From assembly GCF_008369915.1 (NCBI RefSeq), contig NZ_VSRN01000001.1:4522501-4586500 (forward strand): 64,000 nucleotides of DNA, given 5' to 3'. This document shows, one piece after another, positions 24,614-33,772 of the stretch. A model generated the notes under the pieces. It was not told the DNA's origin. It saw nothing but the letters and a program-made list of their open reading frames with translations, and searched no databases. The translations under genes and the position numbers were made by a program. The DNA comes from Dyadobacter sp. UC 10. Its GTDB lineage: Bacteria > Bacteroidota > Bacteroidia > Cytophagales > Spirosomataceae. Numbering within the stretch: position 1 is the stretch's first letter; the number at the start of each line of letters is the position of its first letter.

Positions 24614-27600
24614 ATGAATAAAAAACGAAGGCTGGATAGTTATGGCCTGTCAGGCCGGCTGTGCACCTATAGAACTATATCCTGGCGAACCTTTATGATG
24701 ATGAAGGTATTTTGTATTCTGTTGCTCGCATGCCTGAAGTTGCACGCGCACAGCTATTCACAAAGCATCACGTTAAACACGAAAGGTGCTTCGATCATAG
24801 ATGTTTTTCGCTCCATCGAGCAGCAAAGCGGATATGTAGTGCTTTACAATTATAAGGAACTTCTGAAAGGCGCGCCGGTCACGGTAACCGCGAAGGATAT
24901 GCCTCTGGAACAATTTCTTTCCAGGCTTTTTTCGAACCAGCCCTTCACATACAAAATCGAGGACAAAACGATCTTGATAAGTCCCAGAGTGGAATCGCTT
25001 CGCAGACAACAGGCGAACCCGCCGGCAGAAGTACAGCCGGTCGCACCCAAAGAGCGGAGTATTTCCGGCACCGTAACCGATGCGGAAGGTGGCGCTTTGC
25101 CCGGGGTAACCGTGCTTGTCAAGGGAACATCGGTAGGCGCCGCCACAGATGCGAATGGGAAATACAACCTGGCCGTACCGGACGGAGCAGCTGTGCTTGC
25201 ATTTACAATGGTCGGATATTCGCCTCAGGAAAAGGAAATTGGCGCAGCGAGCATCATTGACGTGACGATGGCCGCATCTACCAGCGAGCTGAGCGAAGTG
25301 GTTGTGATCGGGTACGGATCCCGTTCTGCGAAAGACGTTACCACTGCCATATCGCGCATTAGTGCGGAAACCATTGACAAATCGGTCTCTATGACACCCG
25401 AAATGGCCATGCAAGGTACCATGAGCGGAGTTCAGGTATCAGGCAATTCCGGTAATCCGATGATGCGGCCGACGATTCGTATTCGCGGGACGAACACCTG
25501 GGGCGTTTCTGATCCGCTTTTCGTGATTGACGGAATTCCGGTAACCGAAATGGGCGCAGGGATCGAAAACGAAAATGCCAGGATCAGAGATGTGCGCGGC
25601 CCGATCAACATTATGTCGATGATCGACCCCAATGACATTGAGTCAATTTCAGTTTTGAAAGATGCCTCCGCTGCGGCAATATATGGAGTGCGTGCAGCCA
25701 ACGGCGTTGTGCTGATCACCACCAAAACTGGCCGAAAGGGCGCGATGGCGGTGGATTTCAGTGCCCGGTTGGGTGTGCAGAATCTTACGCAGAAACTCGA
25801 CTGGCTAAATACGCCGGAGTACACTTCGTTTGTCCAGGGAGTCTTCGCATCTGATCCCGACCGGCTGCCTACGGAAGACAACGTGGGGCGGTTTGATCCT
25901 GGCAGCGCCAGGTACCTGGGTAATTCTCCAACGTACAACTGGCAGGATGCTGTGCGGAACAAAAATGCAGCATTGCAGGACTATTCGGTGCGGGTTTCAG
26001 GAGGTAGTGAAAATACCGACTATAACGTGTCGGTTGGCTACACGAACACACAAGGCACTATCCTGGTCAACCAGCTGAAACGCTATTCGGGTTCATTTAA
26101 ATTAAATTCGAAGATCAAGGATTGGCTAAAGACTGGTGTCAACTACCGCCTTGTCAATGCGTCGGGACGCGACGGTGTTAACAGCTATTTCGATGTGATC
26201 CGGAGCGCTCCGTGGCAGCCCGTTTATGCGGCGCCTGGCCTGCCGAGCTATAATGGATATGCGAATGTGGTGGGCGGGATCCAGGAGGATGGTACCTATT
26301 CAAACCAGAAATTGTACGGGCAGGGTACGCGTATCAACGAAGCCGGCCGCATGAATTCAAATGATGTTTCTTATGATTCCTGGCGCAATATCGGTAACCT
26401 GTACGTGGAACTGACCCCGTTGAAACATCTGACCGTAAAAGGGACTGTGAGCCTGGACCGGTACGTCACTACGCGCTACCAGTTTTCGGACTATGACGCT
26501 AATGTGTTCGACTACACCGCCGGAGATCCGCGTGCCAGGGGCGGCGGTAAGTCTGTCGGTTCCTATGAGGAGCGTGATGTGGTCAATAATAACATGATGA
26601 AGGAGCTGATGGTCAACTACTCCAACTCCTTCGGCAACCACAACCTGGACCTGCTGTTCAACTTCTCGGACCAGAAATACGATGCAATGTACAAGCTTGC
26701 CAGCACTGAGTACATGACAACGAAAAAGGACTACCTGCGGGTGCTGGGTGGAGAACGCGCTTATACTTCTGTTGGAAGCGAGCAGATGCGTTGGGCGCTG
26801 CAGGGTTACCTGTTCCGGGCAAGCTACAATTACGCATCAAAGTATTATCTGGATGCGACGGTACGTCGCGACGGGAGTGCCCGTTTTGCGCCTGAGAACC
26901 GCTGGGGAACATTCCCTTCTGTCTCCGCCGCGTGGCGACTAAAAAGCGAATCTTTCCTTGAATCTGTGTCCTGGCTCACCGACCTGAAACTGCGGGCTGG
27001 CTGGGGCCAGCTGGGCAACCAGGAGGTGCGTGATATGGCTTATTTGTCTGCAATTTCCAGAAATCCCCATTACGCTATGGGAAACAGCAACCAGCCAGAC
27101 CGTCCTTCGTCCGGTGTGTTCTACGAGGGGGCAACGATCTTCGGCATCCCTAACCGTGACCTCACCTGGGAAAGAACAGAAACATTCAATATTGGTTTTG
27201 ACGCCCAGCTTTTGAAAGGACTTGGCTTCTCCGCAGAATACTACTATAAAAAAACCCACGGCATATTGCAGGCCATCGACCTTCCTTCAAGTGTCGGTGT
27301 AATTGAAACGCCGGTAGCCAATGTGGCCAAAGTGCAAAACCAGGGTTTTGAATTTAACCTGAACTGGCAGCAGCAGCTAGGCGATTTCCGCTATGGCGTA
27401 GGTGCTAACCTCACTACGACCGCCAACCGGGTATTGGAAACTTACAAGGGAATCCCGACCTCCGGAGGAACCGTCGAGCAGGGCTACTCTATGTTTTACC
27501 ACCGCGCATATAAGGTAGGAGGGGTATTTCAGAGCGATGAGGAAGCGCAGCAGTGGCTCTCCCGCTATGAGGATGTCAATTACCAGCGGTCTCGCGTGGG

Positions 27601-28186
27601 TGCAGGCGACTTTTATTTTCAGGACCGCCGGGGTGCGCCCAAGAACGAAAATGAATTTTATTCGGAGGGTGCAGACGGGCGGATCGATTCTTATGACATG
27701 GTATACGTAGGTAAATCGATTCCCGGATTTTTCTACGGGATCAATGCGAATGCCGGTTATAAGAGTTTCGACTTCAATGTACAGTTCACAGGGGTAGGCG
27801 ACGTAGTCAAATACAACAATATTAAAGCCGGGACATTCATGCCTACCGAAGGAGATAACGTGACGCGGGAAGTTTATAAGGCCTGGACATCGGAAAACCG
27901 CTCCGCCACATACCCGCGCCTGGTGTTTGGAGATCCGGTACAGAACCTTCGCCGCTCCGATTTTTTCTTTGAAAGCGCGGCCTATCTGCGGCTTCAAAAT
28001 GTGCAGCTGGGTTACACGATCCCTCAGCTGAGTTCCAATGCGGGAAAGAAATACTTCCAGACAGCCCGGATCTATGCAGGAGCATCCAATGCATTTACCC
28101 TGACGCGCTACACGGGACTTGATCCGGAAAACGACAACTACCCGGTGCCACGTACATTTTTTGTCGGATTAACGGCAAAGTTTTAA
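24614..28186 (+). CDS. SusC/RagA-family TonB-linked outer-membrane transporter
   Basis: The 1190-residue protein has a long N-terminus with a signal region (membrane segment about 31-45), an STN signalling domain (about 52-120), a carboxypeptidase-like domain (about 150-215, ISGTVTDAEGGALPGVTVLVKG), a TonB box region with VVVIGYG, a plug (about 225-345) and a C-terminal barrel. The STN domain is what contacts FecR in such systems, which fits the adjacent sigma and anti-sigma genes. With the SusD 19 bases downstream it forms the import complex for an oligosaccharide. A 166-base leader before the start can fold into GC-rich stems (GCAGGG at 24515-24520 with CCCTGC at 24539-24544). Confidence 0.94.
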   Translation: MNKKRRLDSYGLSGRLCTYRTISWRTFMMMKVFCILLLACLKLHAHSYSQSITLNTKGASIIDVFRSIEQQSGYVVLYNYKELLKGAPVTVTAKDMPLEQFLSRLFSNQPFTYKIEDKTILISPRVESLRRQQANPPAEVQPVAPKERSISGTVTDAEGGALPGVTVLVKGTSVGAATDANGKYNLAVPDGAAVLAFTMVGYSPQEKEIGAASIIDVTMAASTSELSEVVVIGYGSRSAKDVTTAISRISAETIDKSVSMTPEMAMQGTMSGVQVSGNSGNPMMRPTIRIRGTNTWGVSDPLFVIDGIPVTEMGAGIENENARIRDVRGPINIMSMIDPNDIESISVLKDASAAAIYGVRAANGVVLITTKTGRKGAMAVDFSARLGVQNLTQKLDWLNTPEYTSFVQGVFASDPDRLPTEDNVGRFDPGSARYLGNSPTYNWQDAVRNKNAALQDYSVRVSGGSENTDYNVSVGYTNTQGTILVNQLKRYSGSFKLNSKIKDWLKTGVNYRLVNASGRDGVNSYFDVIRSAPWQPVYAAPGLPSYNGYANVVGGIQEDGTYSNQKLYGQGTRINEAGRMNSNDVSYDSWRNIGNLYVELTPLKHLTVKGTVSLDRYVTTRYQFSDYDANVFDYTAGDPRARGGGKSVGSYEERDVVNNNMMKELMVNYSNSFGNHNLDLLFNFSDQKYDAMYKLASTEYMTTKKDYLRVLGGERAYTSVGSEQMRWALQGYLFRASYNYASKYYLDATVRRDGSARFAPENRWGTFPSVSAAWRLKSESFLESVSWLTDLKLRAGWGQLGNQEVRDMAYLSAISRNPHYAMGNSNQPDRPSSGVFYEGATIFGIPNRDLTWERTETFNIGFDAQLLKGLGFSAEYYYKKTHGILQAIDLPSSVGVIETPVANVAKVQNQGFEFNLNWQQQLGDFRYGVGANLTTTANRVLETYKGIPTSGGTVEQGYSMFYHRAYKVGGVFQSDEEAQQWLSRYEDVNYQRSRVGAGDFYFQDRRGAPKNENEFYSEGADGRIDSYDMVYVGKSIPGFFYGINANAGYKSFDFNVQFTGVGDVVKYNNIKAGTFMPTEGDNVTREVYKAWTSENRSATYPRLVFGDPVQNLRRSDFFFESAAYLRLQNVQLGYTIPQLSSNAGKKYFQTARIYAGASNAFTLTRYTGLDPENDNYPVPRTFFVGLTAKF

Positions 28187-28204
28187 CCCTACCAGATTCA
28201 CATC

Positions 28205-29818
28205 ATGATGACACAATATAAATGCTATAACCCGGCCCCGATCTTAGCGACGCTGCTGCTTCTGCTGTTGAACTCGTGCGCTAATCGGCTGGATATCAAT
28301 CCTACGGCTGAATTGGAAAGCGAATATTTCGAATCTGAACTCCGTGTGCAGGAAGGCGTTGGCGCCTGCTATGCCGGATTTTATAATCTATACGGTCCGC
28401 TGCTCAACGATGGCGGCGGCTCGCACCAGATCCTGTTGTTGCCCGGCGACGACATTACGCACCAGGACGCGGGTCGCGGAGCGATGGAAGCATTCGCGGG
28501 GCTCAATAGCGCAAACGGAGAAGTGAACATGCTCTGGACCAGGCTATACCAGATCATTTACAGGTGCAATTTTATGCTGGAAAAACTTGAGGAGGAGCCC
28601 GTGAAGGCCATTTACCGCACCGTTGGGCTGAACGATATCAACAAAGGCGAAGTACTTTTTCTTCGCGCATGGGCTTTCCATCGTTTGTGGGATTTTTTCA
28701 GAAAAGCACCTCTTCAGGACACGCGAATCCGCACGATCGCCGACGCGATATTGCCGCCTACGCAGGACTTTCAAATGCTGGATAAAGCCATAGAAGATCT
28801 GGAACTGGCCGCAACGCTGCTGCCTGCCTCTTCCTACTGGAAAGCAGAAACTGAACGCGGAAGGGTATTTGATGAAAGTGCTTACGGGCTTCTGGTGAAA
28901 TGCTATACGCTGCGTGCGAGGTATAAAAAGGCTGATGCCGGGGACTACCAGAAAGCCATTGTCGCTTTCGAAAAAATCAAAACCCGCCAGCTGGTGCATT
29001 TTGCGGAAAACTTTGATTACAAGCACGAAAACAATGCCGAGTCACTCTTCGAACTGCAGGCCAGCCACGCTACGGACCAGGATAATGCCTGGCTTGACAA
29101 TAATTTCGGAGGCGGGGCAGGGCAAATGGGCGCTATGTACCATTACAGTACCAGTCACTGGGGTAATTATGTTTCAGGTATTTACGGTCCGACAAAAAAA
29201 CTGATTGCTGCCTATGACGGGGGTGACCCCAGGAAGGAGTACACATTCGCCAAATTTACAACGAATGTATCCGGCAATACGGAGGTGAAGGCACCCGCCT
29301 GGGACAAGTTTGATGGCTACCAGCTGATGAAATATGTGTATCCCGGGCGATGCTGGTTCGAAAAGGTCTGGGGCATATCGTCTACCAACAATACCCGCCT
29401 GATCCGCTATGCTGATATCAAGTTGTTGGCTGCTGAAGCGTATCTGCAAACCGGAAACGCTGCTGCGGCTCTTGTGCAGGTAAACGATGTCCGCGCCCGT
29501 GCGAGGCGCTCCACAGAAGATGGCAAGATGTCAGCCAGTCCCGCCAACCGCACAGCGATTACAATGCAGGCCATTATGAATGAGCGCTTTGTCGAACTTG
29601 CGGCCGAAGAGGGAATCCGGTGGACTGATCTCAGGAGCTGGCACGCAGCCGGTTTTATCGATCTGTCCAGCTGGACGGCCCGCGATTTTGGCTATAATTA
29701 CGACACTGCCAATTTTGAATTTCAGGTGCCGCGGCATCTATTATTCCCGATTCCGCAGCGGGAAATGAACACGAATCCGCTTATGGTAGCAGCCGGTAAC
29801 AATCCCGGATATGAATGA
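28205..29818 (+). CDS. SusD/RagB-family glycan-binding lipoprotein
   Basis: The 537-residue product has a lipoprotein signal (LLLLLNSCANR, lipobox Cys about residue 22) and the SusD helical fold: an N-terminal SusD-like segment (about 25-230) and the RagB/SusD C-terminal domain (about 290-537), with the conserved stretch LIRYADIKLLAAEAYLQTGN and a final IPQREMNTNPLM. SusD proteins form the lid on the SusC barrel and bind the glycan at the cell surface. It overlaps nothing and is followed at its stop codon by a strong hairpin. Confidence 0.94.
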   Translation: MMTQYKCYNPAPILATLLLLLLNSCANRLDINPTAELESEYFESELRVQEGVGACYAGFYNLYGPLLNDGGGSHQILLLPGDDITHQDAGRGAMEAFAGLNSANGEVNMLWTRLYQIIYRCNFMLEKLEEEPVKAIYRTVGLNDINKGEVLFLRAWAFHRLWDFFRKAPLQDTRIRTIADAILPPTQDFQMLDKAIEDLELAATLLPASSYWKAETERGRVFDESAYGLLVKCYTLRARYKKADAGDYQKAIVAFEKIKTRQLVHFAENFDYKHENNAESLFELQASHATDQDNAWLDNNFGGGAGQMGAMYHYSTSHWGNYVSGIYGPTKKLIAAYDGGDPRKEYTFAKFTTNVSGNTEVKAPAWDKFDGYQLMKYVYPGRCWFEKVWGISSTNNTRLIRYADIKLLAAEAYLQTGNAAAALVQVNDVRARARRSTEDGKMSASPANRTAITMQAIMNERFVELAAEEGIRWTDLRSWHAAGFIDLSSWTARDFGYNYDTANFEFQVPRHLLFPIPQREMNTNPLMVAAGNNPGYE

Positions 29819-29862
29819 TATGATGGATGGCGCTCTTCGTAGCGCCATCCATCACATCATTC
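29813..29862 (+). terminator. strong hairpin directly after susD (attenuator)
   Basis: A perfect 14-bp stem, left arm 29821-29834 (TGATGGATGGCGCT) and right arm 29841-29854, has loop CTTCGT. It is extended by six further pairs (29813-29818 with 29857-29862) across a 2x2 internal loop, so it begins within the susD stop codon region. The tail is only moderately T-rich, suggesting partial termination before the beta-helix gene 30 bases downstream. Confidence 0.75.
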
Positions 29863-29892
29863 ACTTTTACAGCAGGACTGAAATTTATTCCT

Positions 29893-31374
29893 ATGACTAT
29901 CTTACGTCTCCTCTTTGCCTTTTTCCTATTTGTTACTTTTAATCCTTCGGCAGCAGAAACGGTGGGGCCGGTTCGTGAAATATTCGTTTCGCCTTCGGGA
30001 AAAGATTCAAATCCCGGAACCCGGAACAAGCCGCTGCGTTCGATCCAGAGGGGCGTAGATATGCTGGAACCTGGCAACACCTTGACCTTGCTCGACGGCT
30101 TGTATAACCTGGGTGCGCCGGTTACCATATCTGTTAAAGGCAGCGCCGACAGCTGGATAACGGTCCGTGGCGAAAAGGGCGCCAAAGTCATTTTGGACGG
30201 CTTAAAAATTAATATTCCAGACAGCGGCATTTATCCGCGCAACAATGGTCTTGTGCAGATCGAGCATGCTGCCTATATCCGGCTGGTAAACATACATGTG
30301 CGCAATTCGCATCGTTCGGGAATTAATATCCAGGAGAGCCGGTGCATCGATGTGATCAACTGTACATCCGAAAACAGCCTCTCGCCCGGGATCGCCTCCT
30401 GGCAGCGTTGCGAATACATCCGCATCCTGGGCAACACCGTCATCAATGCCAACGATATGAAAATGAGCTGGACGCCTTATAAAGGACACGAAGCGCCGCA
30501 TGAGGCAATCAGCGTCGCCGGCTCCCACCACTTTGAAGTGGCGTGGAACCATGTCTACGACTGCGAGAAAGAAGGTATAGATGTGAAGGAGACCGCAGCT
30601 TTTGGTACAGTTCATCATAACTATGTGCATGATCTCAAGCGACAGGGATTATATATAGACGCCTGGTTCGGCCAGCTCGAGCACATTGAAATGTATAGCA
30701 ATGTGGTGCACGGCTGTGAATCCGGCATCGCCGTTTCGTCGGAGGACGGGCCGAATACCAGGAACCTCAAAATCCATCATAACCTGATCTATAATAACCG
30801 CGCTACCGGGATTTTCTTTTCCAGATGGGGCGAGGATAATCTGCGGGAAGATATGGACGTATATAGTAATACGTTTTACCGGAATGGCTGGGGAAAGAAC
30901 TTCTCTGGCGATCCCCAGTACTGGTTGAGCGGGGGCTGCTATCTGTATTCTACCAAGCTTAAAAACCTGCGCATTCAGAATAATATCTTCTCCCGCAACT
31001 TTCCTTTCGAAATAGGGCATACGGGCAGGATGGTCGACAGATGGGCGAGTCAGCAGCAAATCGATATCAGCCGAAACCTGATCCAGGATACTAACCAAAC
31101 AGATTTTCCGATTTACCTGCAGACCTGGCTTAAAGACAGTGTTTACGCTACGACGGGCACACATGCAATACTGGCGGATCCACTTTTCCAAAATCCGGAA
31201 GAAGGTGATTTCAGGTTGAAAGAAAATTCGCCTGCAAAGGACGGGGCCGGGAATTATTTAGGAGCATTTCCGAAAGGAGCGACCAGGGAGAATTTTTGGT
31301 GGAAAGAGAATTTTCCGCCTGAGATTCATATTGACAATTACCAGCCGAATTATCCGTCGGGAACGGAAAAATAA
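29893..31374 (+). CDS. secreted right-handed parallel beta-helix protein, possible polysaccharide lyase or hydrolase
   Basis: The start at 29893 (MTILRLL) gives a proper signal peptide of about 21 residues; the frame extends upstream to 29827, but that part overlaps the hairpin and is not signal-like. The mature protein of about 470 residues begins with EIFVSPSGKDSNPGT, the usual opening of beta-helix glycan enzymes, and shows parallel-helix rungs (HNYVHD, MYSNVVHGCESGIAV, HHNLIYNNRATGI, YSNTFYRNG). Polysaccharide lyases and some glycosidases share this fold. The position behind susCD suggests it acts on the glycan imported by this locus. Catalytic residues cannot be assigned from sequence alone. 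Confidence 0.82.
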   Translation: MTILRLLFAFFLFVTFNPSAAETVGPVREIFVSPSGKDSNPGTRNKPLRSIQRGVDMLEPGNTLTLLDGLYNLGAPVTISVKGSADSWITVRGEKGAKVILDGLKINIPDSGIYPRNNGLVQIEHAAYIRLVNIHVRNSHRSGINIQESRCIDVINCTSENSLSPGIASWQRCEYIRILGNTVINANDMKMSWTPYKGHEAPHEAISVAGSHHFEVAWNHVYDCEKEGIDVKETAAFGTVHHNYVHDLKRQGLYIDAWFGQLEHIEMYSNVVHGCESGIAVSSEDGPNTRNLKIHHNLIYNNRATGIFFSRWGEDNLREDMDVYSNTFYRNGWGKNFSGDPQYWLSGGCYLYSTKLKNLRIQNNIFSRNFPFEIGHTGRMVDRWASQQQIDISRNLIQDTNQTDFPIYLQTWLKDSVYATTGTHAILADPLFQNPEEGDFRLKENSPAKDGAGNYLGAFPKGATRENFWWKENFPPEIHIDNYQPNYPSGTEK

Positions 31375-31872
31375 TCGGAAAACAACCTGGGCCGGAATGC
31401 AGCTATTTTTGAATGATGATCATAATCTGTTATGCGAATCATATTATCAGCGCTATTGTTCAGTTTGCTGCAACTGACAAAAAGGTACATCATTTTGATT
31501 TCGGGATCATTGATGCCAATGCCAGCGACTGGCACCAGGACCTGAAAGAGCATCAGCAAATGGCAGATGCTTTGTTTCCTTTTATCAGGAAGTTGAAAAA
31601 TTGCAGATAGGCATGCCACATGCAGCCTTTTGGAAAGTTCAAATCGTCTCGCGGCGCTTCTTTCTAAATGCGCCCGACAGAAAATTTTAGGCGAGCTAAT
31701 CGGCTCCTTCCGGGATGTTGCTTGGATCCTGGCAGGGTGAGATTTGTTTGCAAGAAAAACCAAGGAGAACCGAGCCGGGAAGGATAATTTTTACCGAATA
31801 ATAAATTTATTTGCGCCTGATTGTCTACGATATCAGCTATTAGTAGATTTGAGTTACGACCTCCTCATCCTA
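31375..31872. other. intergenic region, mostly without recognisable features
   Basis: A 65-codon frame at 31413-31610 encodes no product I recognise and lacks a supporting promoter at a suitable distance, so it is not called. The right end holds the promoter of the next gene. Confidence 0.4.
31821..31851 (+). promoter_or_regulatory. promoter of the 91-residue membrane protein gene
   Basis: TTG at 31821-31823 and TAGATTTG at 31844-31851 (exact TAnnTTTG) are 20 bases apart, and the -7 element ends 21 bases before the ATG at 31873. This supports the shorter start for that gene. Confidence 0.6.
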
Positions 31873-32148
31873 ATGCTGAAAAAACTAATTCCCGCTTCGC
31901 TACTCCTTGTAGTGGCTGTTTTATTTATGTACTTTTTCTTTCGCTCCGACTCAATACAAGTCGGAATGCCAAAGTCAGAAGTTGTCGATATTATAGATCC
32001 AGAAAAAACATTGGGTGATCTGGAATTTGTAAGCGATACAATCGTCACAATGCTTCCCAACAGCTGGAATGCTATCGGCCCGAATCAAAAGTACATCATC
32101 ATTTTTAAGGCCGATACAGTCAATTCGTTTAGACCACTTAATCGATAG
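31873..32148 (+). CDS. small membrane-anchored protein of unknown function
   Basis: The 91-residue product has an N-terminal hydrophobic helix (residues about 6-24) and then a short periplasmic part. The segment IQVGMPKSEVVDII resembles the opening of BamE/SmpA-like domains (G-M-x-K-x-x-V), but the remainder is too short to confirm this. The frame is open from 31744, but the ATG at 31873 is chosen because it places the hydrophobic helix at the N-terminus and because a good promoter ends just before it. Confidence 0.55.
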   Translation: MLKKLIPASLLLVVAVLFMYFFFRSDSIQVGMPKSEVVDIIDPEKTLGDLEFVSDTIVTMLPNSWNAIGPNQKYIIIFKADTVNSFRPLNR

Positions 32149-32448
32149 TTGTCAGCTGTCGCTTTCTGAAAATCTTAAATTCGTCCCGTCTACTTTGCCT
32201 GCACTCCGAATGGCTGAAGCTTTTGACAGGACAGTGGCAATGCTGTGCCAATCGGGTGATCATGACTGGTGATGAAGTGATTCGAATGGTTTTGACGTTC
32301 GCACTGTGATGGACAGCACATTTGGTACTAAAGTATGATCGAAATTTTGTTTGCCAACACTATTTTTGGCCGAATCAAAGCGCTCGGTCATGCAATTTGA
32401 CACCCTGGTTTTAAAGACATTCAGATAACAACTCAAAGACAAACCGAC
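32149..32448. other. intergenic region without a gene
   Basis: Nothing coding is recognised. TATTTTTG at 32361-32368 matches a -7 element and could serve the VOC gene with an 80-base leader, but no TTG stands at the right distance upstream. Confidence 0.35.
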
Positions 32449-32850
32449 ATGGAAAAGCAAATCGCAACATTTCTGACATTCCAGGAAAACAATGCTGAGG
32501 AAGCAATGAATTTTTACATCAGTTTATTTGATAATTCGAAAATTGTCGATCTGCACCGTCACGGGAGCGGTGGGCCGGCTAAGGAGGGTACTATCATGGT
32601 AGCCAAATTTGAGTTGAACGGAGCGCAATTCATTTGCAGCGACAGTTACGTTAAACATGAGTGGACTTTTTCTCCGGCTATTTCCTTATATGTCGAGTGT
32701 AATACAAAAGATGAAATTGAGAAGCTATTCAATAACCTGTCTGAAAATGGGAATGTTTATATGCCTCTGGATAATTACGGATTCAGTCAGAAATTTGGAT
32801 GGGTAGGGGATAAATTCGGCGTTACATGGCAATTAAATCTGAAAGCCTAG
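32449..32850 (+). CDS. VOC-family protein (PhnB/YjdN-like)
   Basis: The 133-residue protein is a vicinal-oxygen-chelate fold member of the PhnB-like (3-demethylubiquinone methyltransferase-like) group: it opens with ATFLTFQENNAEEAMNFYISLF, has ELNGAQFICSDS in the middle and closes with KFGWVGDKFGVTWQLNL. The family includes many proteins of unknown activity; the name methyltransferase is historical. It is soluble and stands alone between unrelated genes. Confidence 0.88.
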   Translation: MEKQIATFLTFQENNAEEAMNFYISLFDNSKIVDLHRHGSGGPAKEGTIMVAKFELNGAQFICSDSYVKHEWTFSPAISLYVECNTKDEIEKLFNNLSENGNVYMPLDNYGFSQKFGWVGDKFGVTWQLNLKA

Positions 32851-32942
32851 CCCGTAAACGATTCATTGACGGACTACTTCTCCGAAATAGTCAGTTTGCA
32901 CTGCCGTAATCATCTCACGAATGTGTTAGAGGGTTTTTATTT

Positions 32943-32981
32943 TGTAAAGTTTGTTTTACATTTGGACTAATAAACTTTACA
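32943..32981. promoter_or_regulatory. operator-like repeats around the -7 element of the membrane protein/HTH pair
   Basis: TGTAAAGTTT (32943-32952) and AAACTTTACA (32972-32981) are perfect inverted arms, and a third half-site TTTACA lies at 32955-32960. They bracket TACATTTG (32957-32964), an exact TAnnTTTG -7 element 21 bases before the ATG at 32986. Autoregulation by the HTH protein encoded second in this pair is the simplest reading. Confidence 0.55.
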
Positions 32982-32985
32982 GACT

Positions 32986-33384
32986 ATGAACGATACATTT
33001 AGCGTGTTCTCCTATTCCTACAAGATGAAGTTTGTAGGTATCTTGTTGATCTGCTGGGGAGTATACTCATTTTATTTGAAATACCGCCAATTTGACCTGG
33101 TTGATCTCAACTTGCTTACCAGTCTTTCCTGCTGGGGGCTTATGTTCATTTTCTTCTCAAAGGAGAAAATCGATGATGAGCGCATTCATCAGTTGAAGTT
33201 TCAGGCGCTGACCTGGGCTGTGCCGGTAGGATTGTTCGTAACGCATTTGATTAACTACTTTTTTTTGAGCAAGCCTGAGCCTGATGCAGGGCAGCTCTAT
33301 GAGTCTATTCCCGCGTATCACGCTATCGTCTTGATATTGCTCTTTTCTCTTGGCCTGTTTCATTACCTGAAGTATAAAAATTGA
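32986..33384 (+). CDS. membrane protein paired with an HTH regulator
   Basis: The 132-residue product has four likely membrane helices (about 13-29, 37-55, 75-95 and 108-126) with a charged cytosolic loop KEKIDDERIHQLKFQA between the second and third. The motif DERIHQLKFQA is typical of small membrane proteins encoded just before XRE-type regulators (DUF2178-like arrangement). The HTH gene begins 6 bases after its stop, so the two are one operon. No function is known; a membrane-linked signal to the regulator is possible. Confidence 0.75.
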   Translation: MNDTFSVFSYSYKMKFVGILLICWGVYSFYLKYRQFDLVDLNLLTSLSCWGLMFIFFSKEKIDDERIHQLKFQALTWAVPVGLFVTHLINYFFLSKPEPDAGQLYESIPAYHAIVLILLFSLGLFHYLKYKN

Positions 33385-33390
33385 CGGTTA

Positions 33391-33600
33391 ATGAAAAACC
33401 TGATTAAATTGGAACGTGCCCGCAATAACATAACCCAGGCGGATTTGGCGGATAAAGTAAAAGTGTCCAGGCAAACCATCAACTCAATTGAAACAGGCAG
33501 ATTTATTCCATCTGCTTTGCTTGCCTTTAAAATCGCGCATGTATTGCAACGACCTGTCGACGAAGTATTTCAGCTGGAAGAATCCGATTGGACGGTATAA
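33391..33600 (+). CDS. small XRE-family helix-turn-helix regulator
   Basis: The 69-residue protein is a single Cro/C1-type HTH domain (residues 3-58: LERARNNITQADLADKVKVSRQTINSIE) with the short tail VDEVFQLEE seen in YozG-like stand-alone regulators. It is co-transcribed with the preceding membrane protein and is the likely ligand of the inverted repeats at 32943-32981. Confidence 0.9.
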   Translation: MKNLIKLERARNNITQADLADKVKVSRQTINSIETGRFIPSALLAFKIAHVLQRPVDEVFQLEESDWTV

Positions 33601-33772
33601 GCGACAGCGTTTTGGTCGTTAAATGATATCTTTCTTGTCAACAACAAGTATGTTTATCTGAAATCAGAAAGATATTTACAACCTGATGCCGCTGGTTAAA
33701 CAATTAATCAATTTTATGTAGAATCGCTGATGCTGATCCCCGCTGGCGATTTTCAATGCTGGTCGAAGGTTG

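Noticed and set aside
31413-31610. 65-codon plus-strand frame in the gap after the beta-helix gene
   Set aside because: The nearby TATTTTTG at 31404 would start transcription after its ATG, and no family resemblance is seen.
33626-33675. Inverted repeat ATATCTTTCT/AGAAAGATAT between convergent genes
   Set aside because: The 30-base spacer and AT-rich arms give a weak hairpin; it may be chance in AT-rich DNA.
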